Below are positions 8,952-17,486 of a stretch of 57,108 nt of DNA, in pieces. The stretch comes from Planctomycetota bacterium (GTDB lineage: Bacteria; Planctomycetota; Planctomycetia; Pirellulales; Pirellulaceae). The stretch is taken from the NCBI GenBank assembly GCA_027619595.1, contig JAQCHP010000013.1, positions 1-57,108 on the forward strand, in the 5' to 3' direction. The first letter of the stretch is position 1. The number at the start of each line of letters is the position of its first letter. The notes beneath the pieces were generated by a model, which ran no database searches, was not told where the DNA came from, and saw only the letters and a list, made by a program, of their open reading frames with translations. Position numbers and translations under genes: made by a program.

Positions 8952-10484
8952 CTATTGAAGTACCCAGGTGTCCTTGCTGCCGCCGCCCTGGGAAGAGTTT
9001 ACGACCATCGATCCTTCGCGAAGCGCCACTCGCGTTAGTCCACCCGGCATCACATAAATCTCTTTGCCGCACAACACGAAAGGCCTTAAGTCAACATGTC
9101 TCGGTTGTAAGGTATCGCCGACAATGGTCGGCACGGTGGAAAGACACAAGAGAGGTTGCGCAATGTAGTTGCGTGGATTCGATTTAATTGCCTCGGCACA
9201 GAGAGCCAATTCGTCGCTCGAAGCCTGGGGGCCCATCAAGATACCGTAGCCTCCGGACTCATTTGTTGGCTTCACTACCAAGTCGCTCAGATGCTCGAGT
9301 ACATATCGGCGGTCATCCGGATCCGAACAGATATAGGTGGGTACGTTGGCGAGGATCGGATCTTGCTGCAAATAATATTGGATAATCTGGGGGACATACG
9401 CGTAAACTGCTTTGTCGTCGGCCACGCCGGTTCCCGGCGCGTTGGCGATCGCCACCCGGCCTTGCCGATAGACATCCATCAGTCCAGCGACGCCGAGCAT
9501 GGAGTCCTTGCGAAAACAATTTGGGTCGAGGAAGTCGTCGTCAATTCGGCGATACACGACGTCGACTCGACGCAGGCCACGCGTCGTCCGCATCCACAAA
9601 TACCCATCCTGGACGAGCAAATCGGATCCTTGGACAAGTTCAATTCCCATCTGGTGTGCCAGGAAAGTATGCTCAAAATAGGCGGAATTGTACGCTCCCG
9701 GTGTCAGCAATACGGCGACCGGCGGTGCATCTGTGGCTGGAGCACAGGCCAATAATGTCTCTAATAGTCGCTCCGGGTAATCCTCCACGGGAGCGACTCG
9801 CATCCCTTCGAAGGCCTGAGGGAACGTGCGTTTCATTAGTTCGCGGTTTTCAAGTACGTAGGAGACGCCCGATGGGCATCGGAGGTTGTCCTCGAGAACA
9901 TAGATCGTGCCATCACCGTCACGCACCAAATCGACGCCGCTGATGTGACACCACGCCCCTTGCGGTGGTCGGAATCCGACCATTTGCTGACGCATCGTTC
10001 GGGCAGTCAGAATGAGCTCGCGAGGCACCACTCCGTCTCTAATAATATGTTGTTCATTGTAAATGTCGTCAATGAATAGATTGAGCGCCCGGACACGCTG
10101 TTCAAGTCCACGTTCCACTCGGGACCATTCGGTTCCGTCGATGATGCGGGGCAGGAGATCAAAGGGCCAGATTCGCTCGGTGCCCTGTTCGTGACCGTAT
10201 ACGGTGAAAGTGATGCCCAGGTTGTGAAGGTTCACTTCTGCCGTCTTTTGCCGCTGTCGCAATTCGGTGTCCGACAGGCGATCGAGTCGCTGCAGGAACT
10301 GGCGGCTGGCGGCCCGTGGGTGCCCGGCTTCGTCAAACATCTCGTCGAACGCGCGAACGTTGACTTCATAAGCGGCGATGGTCATAGTTCCCCAATCCGA
10401 GAAATCGCGTCGTTGGCTCGTAGGTTGCGGCTCGGGTTCGTTCAATCGCGTCGCCAATGCACTCTGCGCATACGGCGACCCCAT
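8952..10484 (-). CDS. Circularly permuted type 2 ATP-grasp protein (first gene of amidoligase operon)
   Basis: 510 residues as started at ATG 10484, which has an AGGG site 7 bases upstream. ATG 10385 ([20 protein letters not shown]) would give the shorter N-terminus commonly seen in the family. Landmarks of the DUF404/DUF407 ATP-grasp: [20 protein letters not shown], the [20 protein letters not shown] loop, [43 protein letters not shown] and a C-terminal [10 protein letters not shown]. Predicted to ligate an amine to a carboxylate using ATP. It heads the five-gene operon, and its promoter should lie in the 400-bp divergent region shared with the HDOD-GGDEF gene. Anbu, the proteasome-like peptidase often linked to this cluster, is not present in the window. 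Confidence 0.9.
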   Translation of the reverse strand: MGSPYAQSALATRLNEPEPQPTSQRRDFSDWGTMTIAAYEVNVRAFDEMFDEAGHPRAASRQFLQRLDRLSDTELRQRQKTAEVNLHNLGITFTVYGHEQGTERIWPFDLLPRIIDGTEWSRVERGLEQRVRALNLFIDDIYNEQHIIRDGVVPRELILTARTMRQQMVGFRPPQGAWCHISGVDLVRDGDGTIYVLEDNLRCPSGVSYVLENRELMKRTFPQAFEGMRVAPVEDYPERLLETLLACAPATDAPPVAVLLTPGAYNSAYFEHTFLAHQMGIELVQGSDLLVQDGYLWMRTTRGLRRVDVVYRRIDDDFLDPNCFRKDSMLGVAGLMDVYRQGRVAIANAPGTGVADDKAVYAYVPQIIQYYLQQDPILANVPTYICSDPDDRRYVLEHLSDLVVKPTNESGGYGILMGPQASSDELALCAEAIKSNPRNYIAQPLLCLSTVPTIVGDTLQPRHVDLRPFVLCGKEIYVMPGGLTRVALREGSMVVNSSQGGGSKDTWVLQ

Positions 10485-10892
10485 TTATCTACCCTATCGG
10501 CAAATTTTGTGCCGTGCAGTAGGTGGGGCGATTCGCGTGGCGGAACGCCCTATTTTGCGCCAGCGTGAGGAAGATTGGCTTAGAAAACTAGCAGTCATGC
10601 TGCGCAACCCGGCGGGCACGCAGGGCCACGCGGCGGAGTCCCCCATGGCCACTCTGAGGCAAATCGTGTCGGGATGTCCGCCAAGTCGTCGCTTTCCCGG
10701 GGGCTTTGCGATGGTCATAAACGGCACAATGCCATTGCCATCTGCCGGAACACAGGCTGCATGGGGGCTGACACGGTAAAGTTTGCTGCATTCTGGGGCC
10801 GCAGCTCTCCTTAGCTAGCACCAATTTGCCTGTACCGACCGTGCAAGCTAACTTTGCTGCGTATACCAGCTTTATATTTTGGGAGTTTGACT
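10485..10892. promoter_or_regulatory. Divergent intergenic region between amidoligase operon and HDOD-GGDEF gene
   Basis: About 400 bp between divergently transcribed genes, so promoters for both should be here. I found no convincing -10/-35 pair, operator palindrome or RNA gene by eye. Short open frames exist in it, but none shows a recognisable protein. Confidence 0.4.
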
Positions 10893-12401
10893 TTGACCGC
10901 CCTACTTTCGGCTCTACCGCCATTGCAGCTTGCCCCGGAGAAACTGCCGTCTCTTCCAGCGGTTGCGTTGCAAATTGTCGATCTTTGTCGGCAGCCTGAT
11001 GTGCCGATTCCCAAGTTGCAATCGTTATTGGCACAAGACCCTGCGCTTTCAGCTCGTGTTTTGCGAGCAGCCAATTCACCCAGTTATGCCCGTGGCCAGG
11101 AAGTAAAGACCCTATCGCGGGCTCTGGTTCTCTTGGGTGGTAAAACAACGAGTGTGATGGCATTGAGTTTCTCGTTGAAGGCCACTGTGGACAAGTCGCG
11201 GCAGAATCAAAATGCGTTTCCTTGGGACGAGTACTGGCGGCACAGCATCGTTGCTGCGGTTTCGTGCCGGTCGTTGGCGCGAATTCAGCGTCTCTGGAAT
11301 CCGGAAGAGGCTTTTTTCTGTGGACTCCTGTCACGCATCGGTCAAATCGCGCTGGCGACGGCTGCGCCGGATACCTACCAATACGCGCTCAAGGCCGCCG
11401 ATGGAAAGTTGCCCACCTCAACGATTGAACGCGATTCGTTGGGATTTTCGCAACAAGAGGTAGGAGCTAGTTTGCTCCGTTCGTGGGGGTTACCCGATAT
11501 CTACACCAAGGCACTTGAGATGTGGCAGAGTCTCGAGACGGGTGAGGTTGAGGGCGATCCTCTACAAGGCGCGATCGTGGGTTGCGGCGACGAAATAGCT
11601 AAAGTCTTGACGCATGCGGATGGTGCGGCCAGTCTTCAGCGAGCCCAACAATATGCGCATGACCATCTGGGACTGACGAACGGAGAATTGCATCGAATTA
11701 TTGTGGCTCTGGAAACCGAAGTCCAAGATGCCGAAGAAATTTTTCAAATCGGCGGAAAAAACGAATACGACTTCGCCAAGATCTTGGAATCTGCCCGTCA
11801 ACAGCTCATCGAAGTTAGTCTGCGTGCGACCGTGGAACTAGATCAGGCGGTCGGGCAGGTACGCGAACTATCGGAACGGCAAGGCTTCTTAGAGAATGCG
11901 GCCTATCAAGACGAGTTGACGAGGCTGCCCAATCGTCGATCGCTGGAGCGGGAACTTGGCGAAATTGCTGCCATCAAGCGGGAAAGACCGCTATCAATAC
12001 TCCTCGTCGACGTCGACCACTTTAAGGCCATTAACGATTCGATGGGACATCGAGCGGGCGACGTGGTGCTGCAACATCTCGGCCAGTTCTTGACAAAATC
12101 GATGCGTCGCAGCGATTTTGTTGGACGGTATGGGGGAGAGGAGTTTGTTGTATTGGTCCCTAATGCCTCTTTACAAGAATTGGAACTGATCGCGGAACGC
12201 GTTCGCCGGACTGTGGAGAACGGGATCATCCGTATTGGCGAAACCGATGTGAAAATTACGGTGAGCATAGGCGGCGCGCGAATTGCTGCTGTGAAGCAAC
12301 TCGAATCGGTTGAAGACTTGATGAACTCAGCTGATAAGTATTTGTACGAGGCCAAGAAAAGCGGACGCAACCGATGTATTTGTCGAGCATTCAACGGATG
12401 A
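10893..12401 (+). CDS. HDOD domain - GGDEF diguanylate cyclase
   Basis: About 502 residues. The HDOD domain (roughly the first 250 residues; LPSLPAVALQIVDLCRQPD and LLAQDPALSARVLRAANSP are typical) is followed by a helical linker and a GGDEF domain. The active site reads YGGEEF, preceded exactly five residues upstream by RRSD, an intact RxxD inhibitory site. So this should be an active, product-inhibited diguanylate cyclase making cyclic di-GMP from two GTP, gated by the HDOD sensor. No ATG is available near the 5' end. The frame is open from TTG 10854, but TTG 10893 has a GGGAG ribosome site 7 bases upstream and is my preferred start; 10887 is too close to that site. Domain calls are firm; the start is uncertain. 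Confidence 0.88.
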   Translation: MTALLSALPPLQLAPEKLPSLPAVALQIVDLCRQPDVPIPKLQSLLAQDPALSARVLRAANSPSYARGQEVKTLSRALVLLGGKTTSVMALSFSLKATVDKSRQNQNAFPWDEYWRHSIVAAVSCRSLARIQRLWNPEEAFFCGLLSRIGQIALATAAPDTYQYALKAADGKLPTSTIERDSLGFSQQEVGASLLRSWGLPDIYTKALEMWQSLETGEVEGDPLQGAIVGCGDEIAKVLTHADGAASLQRAQQYAHDHLGLTNGELHRIIVALETEVQDAEEIFQIGGKNEYDFAKILESARQQLIEVSLRATVELDQAVGQVRELSERQGFLENAAYQDELTRLPNRRSLERELGEIAAIKRERPLSILLVDVDHFKAINDSMGHRAGDVVLQHLGQFLTKSMRRSDFVGRYGGEEFVVLVPNASLQELELIAERVRRTVENGIIRIGETDVKITVSIGGARIAAVKQLESVEDLMNSADKYLYEAKKSGRNRCICRAFNG

Positions 12402-12470
12402 AAGTCGGCATATCGTAGCGGCCAAGTTGAGTGGCCTTGGCCGTAGGGTGCCCTGTTCCCAGCTCAGGCG

Positions 12471-13670
12471 TTGTTTCTAGGAAGGTTAGAGTTTCGTGAG
12501 CGAAAAAAAAGACGAATTGGTATCTTGACGGCTGGAGGTGACGCTCCGGGACTCAACGCCGTTATTCGAGGTGTCGTAAAATCTGCGACATTGGCCGGCT
12601 ATGAAGTCATTGGATTTTGTCGCGGATACGAGGGTCTGTTAGCGCCTGTCGAATACAAGATATTGGACTATCGCAATACTTCTGGGATTCTCTCGCAGGG
12701 TGGGACGATCTTGGGGACGACGAACAAAGGACGGTTTCAGTGTACGATTGGCGAGGATCAACGCGTGGGTGTTGCACCCGAACTACTTCAGCAGGTAAAA
12801 AAGACTCTCAGTGAATTGGACGTAGAAGGGTTGATCTGCGTTGGTGGTGACGGTTCGCTGACCGTCGCTCAACGGCTGTTTGAGGCCGGTATACCGGTCG
12901 TTGGTGTCCCAAAAACAATTGACAATGACCTTTCTTCCACGGTATTCACATTTGGTTTTGACAGCGCCGTGGCCTCCGCGACCGACGCTTTGGATCGTCT
13001 GCATACCACGGCCGCTAGTCACGGCCGCGTCATGATTTTAGAAGTCATGGGTCGTCATGCGGGTTGGATCGCGCTCCATGCTGGCATAGCAGGTGGTGGC
13101 GACGTGATCCTCATTCCGGAGATCACGTGGAGCTATGAGGGGATTTGCCGGCAGATAACAGCTCGTGATTCGATGGGCAAGAATTTCACACTGATTGTGG
13201 TAGCGGAAGGAGCTCAGCTTCCAGAAGGGGACCACGTCGTGCAAGAGGTGCCGCCATTGGGAGGGCAGGTTCGGCTCGGCGGAATTGGCCACCGATTGGC
13301 AGCGGAAATTGAACGGCGTTTGGATCGAGAATGTCGCGTTGTTGTGCTGGGACATTTGCAGCGAGGGGGAGGCCCCACGGCCTTTGACCGTGTGTTGGCG
13401 ACGCAGTTCGCTGTTCATGCTGTACAACTCTTAAGTGATAAGAAGTATGGGCAGATGATTGCCTATCGGCCTCCACATATCGAAAGTGTGCGTCTAGAAG
13501 ATGCAATATCGAAATTGTCGCGAGTGAACCCGCATGGTCCTGAGGTGCGGTCTGCGCGAGCATTGGGAATTAGCCTGGGCGACGATCCGGTGAGTTCCGG
13601 CTGCGGAGCGCCCGATTGTGAGTCGATACCCGGTTCGATCTCGATGGTATCAGTACCCGTATTCGCTTGA
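12471..13670 (+). CDS. pfkA: 6-phosphofructokinase (5' end possibly one base short)
   Basis: Phosphorylates fructose 6-phosphate in glycolysis. Signatures: ILTAGGDAPGLNAVIRG, GGDGS, PKTIDND, and the sugar-binding EVMGRHAGWIAL and GHLQRGG. The first key position is Gly (GGDGS, as in ATP enzymes) and the second is Lys (PKTIDND, as in PPi and long ATP enzymes), so ATP is likely but not certain. The frame is open from TTG 12471, which has no good ribosome site and yields an odd extension. GTG 12496 has GGAAGG 10 bases upstream, but reads out of frame by one base across the A8 run at 12503-12510. With nine A residues it would give MSEKKRRIGILTAGG, the normal family N-terminus. So either the assembly lacks one A, or slippage on the A run supplies it. 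The rest of the gene is intact. Confidence 0.9.
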   Translation: MFLGRLEFRERKKRRIGILTAGGDAPGLNAVIRGVVKSATLAGYEVIGFCRGYEGLLAPVEYKILDYRNTSGILSQGGTILGTTNKGRFQCTIGEDQRVGVAPELLQQVKKTLSELDVEGLICVGGDGSLTVAQRLFEAGIPVVGVPKTIDNDLSSTVFTFGFDSAVASATDALDRLHTTAASHGRVMILEVMGRHAGWIALHAGIAGGGDVILIPEITWSYEGICRQITARDSMGKNFTLIVVAEGAQLPEGDHVVQEVPPLGGQVRLGGIGHRLAAEIERRLDRECRVVVLGHLQRGGGPTAFDRVLATQFAVHAVQLLSDKKYGQMIAYRPPHIESVRLEDAISKLSRVNPHGPEVRSARALGISLGDDPVSSGCGAPDCESIPGSISMVSVPVFA

Positions 13671-13672
13671 AC

Positions 13673-13696
13673 GCACGTTTGACGTGCTGATTTTTA
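13673..13696 (+). terminator. Weak hairpin terminator after pfkA
   Basis: GCACG-TTTGA-CGTGC forms a 5-bp stem with a 5-base loop, followed by TGATTTTT, starting three bases after the pfkA stop. The stem is short, so the call is tentative. Confidence 0.4.
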
Positions 13697-13732
13697 CATG
13701 ATCATTTGTCTAAGGGTCGGTCTGCTATCTTT

Positions 13733-14515
13733 ATGCTGCAAACCAATTATGACCCGGAGTGCTATTGGGATAACAAGGCGTTGAATTCCGGCGGGAACGC
13801 CGAGTCCGTGGTGCGCACTGGAGATGCATTGCGTGACAAGTGTATCGCTAACATTCAAAATCGACTGGTCCGTTCCGCACTTCGGAGGCTTCCTCGTGAC
13901 CAAAAAGACAGGCAAATTTCCGCTCTCGATCTTGGATGTGGAACGGGTCGATTTCACGACCTCGCCAAACAATTCGGTTGGAATTATTTGGGAGTAGACA
14001 TATCCCAGGGGATGATCGACTTAGCGAAACGTGACTTTCCGGACACAAATTTTCGTCGAGGTTGTGGCACGCAACTGCCATTCGAAGACGGTATTTTTGA
14101 TCTTGTCTTATCCGTCGCCGTAATTCACCACAACGACTACAGTCAACAAGATTTGATCATCGACGAAATAACACGCGTTTTGCGATCTGGCGGACATTGT
14201 CTTCTTTTCGAAGGTTTGGACAGCGCTCGCTCGCATTCGAACGGTCCGTTCTTTTATCGTCCCGCAGAAGATTGGCATAACCGATTGGAACAAGCGGGAT
14301 TGCGTCGAGAGTGGCAGCGCTGCGTCCGGTATGCGACCATCGAGAGTCTATGGGCTCTATTTTGGAAAAAATTGCGTCCCGGGCGTCGTATTGATCGCCA
14401 AGCATGGATGAATCGATGTCTATTGCAAATCGATTGTGTGCTCGATCCTTATCTTGTGTCGCCGCGGCCGCACCGCATGCACGATCGACTTTGCGCCCTC
14501 TATCGGAAGGTGTAG
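13733..14515 (+). CDS. Class I SAM-dependent methyltransferase
   Basis: About 260 residues from ATG 13733; the frame stays open to TTG 13706, and neither start has a strong ribosome site. The Rossmann-fold methyltransferase signature is clear: ALDLGCGTGRFHDLA (motif I), YLGVDISQGMIDLA (acidic end of strand 2), LPFEDGIFDLVLSVAVIHH (motif II/III region) and ITRVLRSGGHCLLFE. The arrangement resembles the methyltransferase-11/ABH8-TRM9-like group, some of which modify tRNA wobble uridines. Substrate cannot be told from sequence alone. It follows pfkA by 62 bp across a weak hairpin, and is convergent with the PLP-enzyme operon, whose last gene ends 52 bp downstream. Confidence 0.8.
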   Translation: MLQTNYDPECYWDNKALNSGGNAESVVRTGDALRDKCIANIQNRLVRSALRRLPRDQKDRQISALDLGCGTGRFHDLAKQFGWNYLGVDISQGMIDLAKRDFPDTNFRRGCGTQLPFEDGIFDLVLSVAVIHHNDYSQQDLIIDEITRVLRSGGHCLLFEGLDSARSHSNGPFFYRPAEDWHNRLEQAGLRREWQRCVRYATIESLWALFWKKLRPGRRIDRQAWMNRCLLQIDCVLDPYLVSPRPHRMHDRLCALYRKV

Positions 14516-14567
14516 GGCGGCAACATCTCGGCGTCGAATGGGCCCTTCGCCTGGCTGGTGGCCGAGG

Positions 14568-15638
14568 TCACCAGCCCAAATCGTCCAATTCCCGGATGGG
14601 ACACTCGGTGCCAGCCATTCGCTGCAAAGAAGGAGAATCTTTAAAGCCGCTTCCGGTGACAAGGCAGACGATTGTCGAGTTGGCGTCGATCTCGTTCTGA
14701 CTGGCTGCTGTTAGGGCGCCGGCCAAGGCAACAGCTCCGGCCGGTTCACAGAAAATGCCTTCTTCTCGCGCCAATCGCAATTGAAGCTGCCAGACTTGCT
14801 CGTCTTCGACTTCAAATCCCGTACCACCGCAGCGGCGCACGGCCCTTATCACTTCGTGTCCGTCGATGATGCTAGGGACTTGCAGGCCACTGATCGCCGT
14901 GGTGCAGGCGACATCGTTCGCGCGTTCCGCACCTTCCCGCAAGGGGCCCGCGATTGTGCTATTACCAACAGGCTGAACGCAATGGACTCGAACTCCCAAT
15001 GCCTGCTTGTGCCGCTCGTTGAGGAACTCGAATGCTTGGGCCACTGCCAACGTCAAGCCGCCCCCTCCGCCTGGGCAAAAAACATGCTGCGGCGGCGATG
15101 GAAGTTGCTCCAAAATCTCATAGCCGATTGTCCGAACGCCGCTCATTCCAGTTGGGCTGTAGCGAAACCCGCTAATTTGCAGCGCCGTGCCGGATTGTTG
15201 CGACAAAAAAGTCAGTCGTTCGAATACTCTTTCTGTAACGTCGGCATCGGTGCCAAAGTTGCGGATTCGCACCAATTCGGCGCCGTAGGCCTGCATTTGC
15301 AATAGTTTTCCCAGCGGCGTTTTTTCGACAATCGCGACGCGACATTGGATGCCTGCCAAAGCGCAATACGCTGCTAATGCTGACCCTGTGTTGCCGCTGG
15401 ATGTGGCCAAGCACGAACGCTTGCCATTGGCCAGCATGTCGGATATTGCCACAGCTGCAAATCGGTCTTTGTACGATCCGGAGGGATGGGTAGTCTCAAG
15501 CTTAAACCATAAATTGTTTAGCCCCAATTGAGGTCCAATCGACCGCGATGGCAACAAAGGAGTATTTCCTTCGCCCAGCGTAAGACGGAATTCGGGCGCC
15601 ACGGGGGCGATTCCGTCAGCAAACCGCCAAACGCTCAT
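14568..15638 (-). CDS. Threonine-synthase-like PLP-dependent enzyme
   Basis: 356 residues from ATG 15638, which overlaps the stop of the upstream SDR gene in an ATGA; a longer open frame to 15698 would be embedded in the SDR gene and is rejected. Fold type II PLP enzyme: the Schiff-base Lys is in SGSYKDRFA, the phosphate-binding loop is SSGNTGSAL, and a Gly-rich CPGGGGGLTLA loop lies further on. The arrangement matches threonine synthase and related beta-family lyases, but the short length and absence of the long N-terminal domain leave threonine synthase, a dehydratase or a diaminopropionate-type lyase open. It ends a three-gene coupled operon with an SDR and an AstE/AspA-like hydrolase, a context more suggestive of catabolism or modification of an amino-acid derivative than of simple threonine synthesis. 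Confidence 0.75.
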   Translation of the reverse strand: MSVWRFADGIAPVAPEFRLTLGEGNTPLLPSRSIGPQLGLNNLWFKLETTHPSGSYKDRFAAVAISDMLANGKRSCLATSSGNTGSALAAYCALAGIQCRVAIVEKTPLGKLLQMQAYGAELVRIRNFGTDADVTERVFERLTFLSQQSGTALQISGFRYSPTGMSGVRTIGYEILEQLPSPPQHVFCPGGGGGLTLAVAQAFEFLNERHKQALGVRVHCVQPVGNSTIAGPLREGAERANDVACTTAISGLQVPSIIDGHEVIRAVRRCGGTGFEVEDEQVWQLQLRLAREEGIFCEPAGAVALAGALTAASQNEIDANSTIVCLVTGSGFKDSPSLQRMAGTECPIRELDDLGW

Positions 15639-16459
15639 GACGATTCCCCTTCGGTCATTCGGTTGCGAATCGAGCGAGCTAAGTGCTGGCGAAACCACCC
15701 ACCGTCAGCAAGGATTGACGTTCCGGTAATGTAGGATGCGTCATCGCTGGCCACGAAAGCGATCAGCTTGGCAATCTCTGAGGGCTGGCCCCACCGGCCG
15801 AGCGAAATCATTTCCAGACTAAACCGCTCCATCTGCGCGGTGACGCTGTTGCCATCCACGTTCGAATAATCGCGGCTCAATTCCGTGTCAATCGCCCCTG
15901 GGCAAACTGCGACGGCCCGTATCCCGTCGCCGCCATACAATGCCGCCAGCTCATACGTAAGCGACTCGATCCCTCCTTTACATGCAATATAAGCGGGGCT
16001 GAGGCCTGCGGCTTGCTGCGACATGATACTGGAAATATTGACGATCACTCCTTGGCCACGTTCCTGCATCGACTCTGCGGACCAACGTGCTAGGAAAGCG
16101 GGTACCGTAAGGCCAAGCCGAAGTGTTCGTTCCCAAGACTCGATCGATATCTCCCGCATCGAAATCAGCTCTCGCCAGACGGCATTGTTCACAAGGACGT
16201 CCACACGTCCAAATCGGTCGATCGTTTTTTCGACAACCGATTTGGCGAATTCCAAGTCGTGCAGATCTCCAGGCAATGCGATCGCTTGGGTTCCGGTTTG
16301 CTCAATGCGGTCGCAGAGCGATTCCAATCGAGCAGTATCTCGTGCGGTAATCGCCACGCGGTAACCGCGCTGAGCAAACTCAAGGGCTGTGGCCTCTCCG
16401 ATGCCTCGTGATGCGCCTGTGACAATCACTGTACGTTCTGTTTGCATGGCCTCTTTCAT
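15635..16459 (-). CDS. Short-chain dehydrogenase/reductase (SDR)
   Basis: 274 residues. Classical SDR: cofactor loop TGASRGIG near the N-terminus, NNAV, catalytic Ser in NISSIMS, YxxxK in YIACKGG, and a C-terminal FVASDDASYITGTSILADGG. The loop suggests NADP or NAD; an Arg following the first strand (ARDTARLE) favours NADP. Starts at ATG 16459 inside the stop of the hydrolase gene (ATGA) and itself overlaps the PLP-enzyme start by four bases, so the three proteins are probably made in similar amounts. Substrate unknown. Confidence 0.85.
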   Translation of the reverse strand: MKEAMQTERTVIVTGASRGIGEATALEFAQRGYRVAITARDTARLESLCDRIEQTGTQAIALPGDLHDLEFAKSVVEKTIDRFGRVDVLVNNAVWRELISMREISIESWERTLRLGLTVPAFLARWSAESMQERGQGVIVNISSIMSQQAAGLSPAYIACKGGIESLTYELAALYGGDGIRAVAVCPGAIDTELSRDYSNVDGNSVTAQMERFSLEMISLGRWGQPSEIAKLIAFVASDDASYITGTSILADGGWFRQHLARSIRNRMTEGESS

Positions 16460-17349
16460 GGTCGTTCCAGGATGACTGCCAAGGCATCGCCCTGGAAAAC
16501 TCGCGGATAGGTGCGTAACACGATCACGATGCCTGTTTGCTCCGCAAGAATTGGCAACAGGTTGTCGCCCAAGACGTCGGAAATAGTGCCGAGTTTATCG
16601 CCACGGCCTACTTGTTGATCGAGTTCAACGCAACGACGCCAATAGCCGGTACAGGGTGCAGGATTGCATATCTGTAGGTGTCCTGAGCTTGGGCGCGCGT
16701 CTTCCACGACCAACGGTTCCTGGAGTGGCTGTCGATCGATGTGCGGCAGCATCTTGAGTTCCGACATAACTTGCAGGCATCCATCCACGTAGGCTCGTAC
16801 GCCTGACTCCCGGCAAACTGCGGCGCCTTGGTATTCGGCGTAAATGGCGGGTACGTTTGCGTCCCGACAAGCAGAGAGGGAACGACCGTGGAGATCGGCA
16901 GAGGTTCCCCAAATGACGGGTAGACCGAATGCACGTGCCATGCGACGCTGCCATTTCAGAACATCTGGATCGGAATGCAACATGTACCCAACCAGTGGCC
17001 GTGCCGCCAGTTGTGTTCCTCCCGTATGCAAGTCAATGACGAAGTCCGCATCTTGAATGAGATTGGTCGTTGCGTGTGCGATCTGCTCGGTGATCGACCC
17101 GTCTGCTCGTCCTGGAAACGTGCGCGCCAAATCGAGACCATCGTCGGCCGTACGGTGCCCCCGCAAAAACGCTGGTTCGTTGACGACTGGGACAACCGTC
17201 AGCGACCCGTGCAGTTGGTCGGATCGAACAAGCTGCAAAAGCTCTCGGGCCGCAACCATGGGTTCAAACTCGTCGCCATGTATCCCGCCCAGAATGAGCA
17301 AACGGGGGCCGGGCATGTTGCCAATAATTCGACGTGTTAGGAGATTCAT
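16456..17349 (-). CDS. Succinylglutamate desuccinylase / aspartoacylase family zinc hydrolase
   Basis: 297 residues. M14-like metallohydrolase: zinc-ligand motif GGIHGDEFEP (His and Glu), a second ligand region VIDLHTGGT, and an acidic residue in IYAEYQG that fits the general base. The family removes acyl groups from N-acylated amino acids (succinylglutamate, N-acetylaspartate, N-acetyl-diaminobutyrate). It is the first gene of the operon, and ATG 17349 is the only reasonable start. The following SDR and PLP enzyme suggest a short pathway that unmasks an amine and then oxidises or eliminates it; this is inference. Confidence 0.82.
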   Translation of the reverse strand: MNLLTRRIIGNMPGPRLLILGGIHGDEFEPMVAARELLQLVRSDQLHGSLTVVPVVNEPAFLRGHRTADDGLDLARTFPGRADGSITEQIAHATTNLIQDADFVIDLHTGGTQLAARPLVGYMLHSDPDVLKWQRRMARAFGLPVIWGTSADLHGRSLSACRDANVPAIYAEYQGAAVCRESGVRAYVDGCLQVMSELKMLPHIDRQPLQEPLVVEDARPSSGHLQICNPAPCTGYWRRCVELDQQVGRGDKLGTISDVLGDNLLPILAEQTGIVIVLRTYPRVFQGDALAVILERP

Positions 17350-17486
17350 GAAATTGGCTTTAAGTTCAAGTCAGGTTTCGCAGCCCCAGAATAGCCGAAA
17401 GACCAAATTCGGTAAACGTACCCGACAATCGAGGCCTGCCGATCGAGTTGGAACCTTGGCGGGCAGGGCGATTTGTCAAGATTGCG

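Noticed and set aside
10588-11334. Open frame of 248 codons on the minus strand
   Set aside because: Opposite and mostly inside the HDOD-GGDEF gene; composition shows no domain, and the plus-strand protein is clearly real.
15639-15698. Upstream start for the PLP enzyme at 15698
   Set aside because: It lies inside the SDR gene; ATG 15638 overlaps the SDR stop and gives the usual N-terminus.
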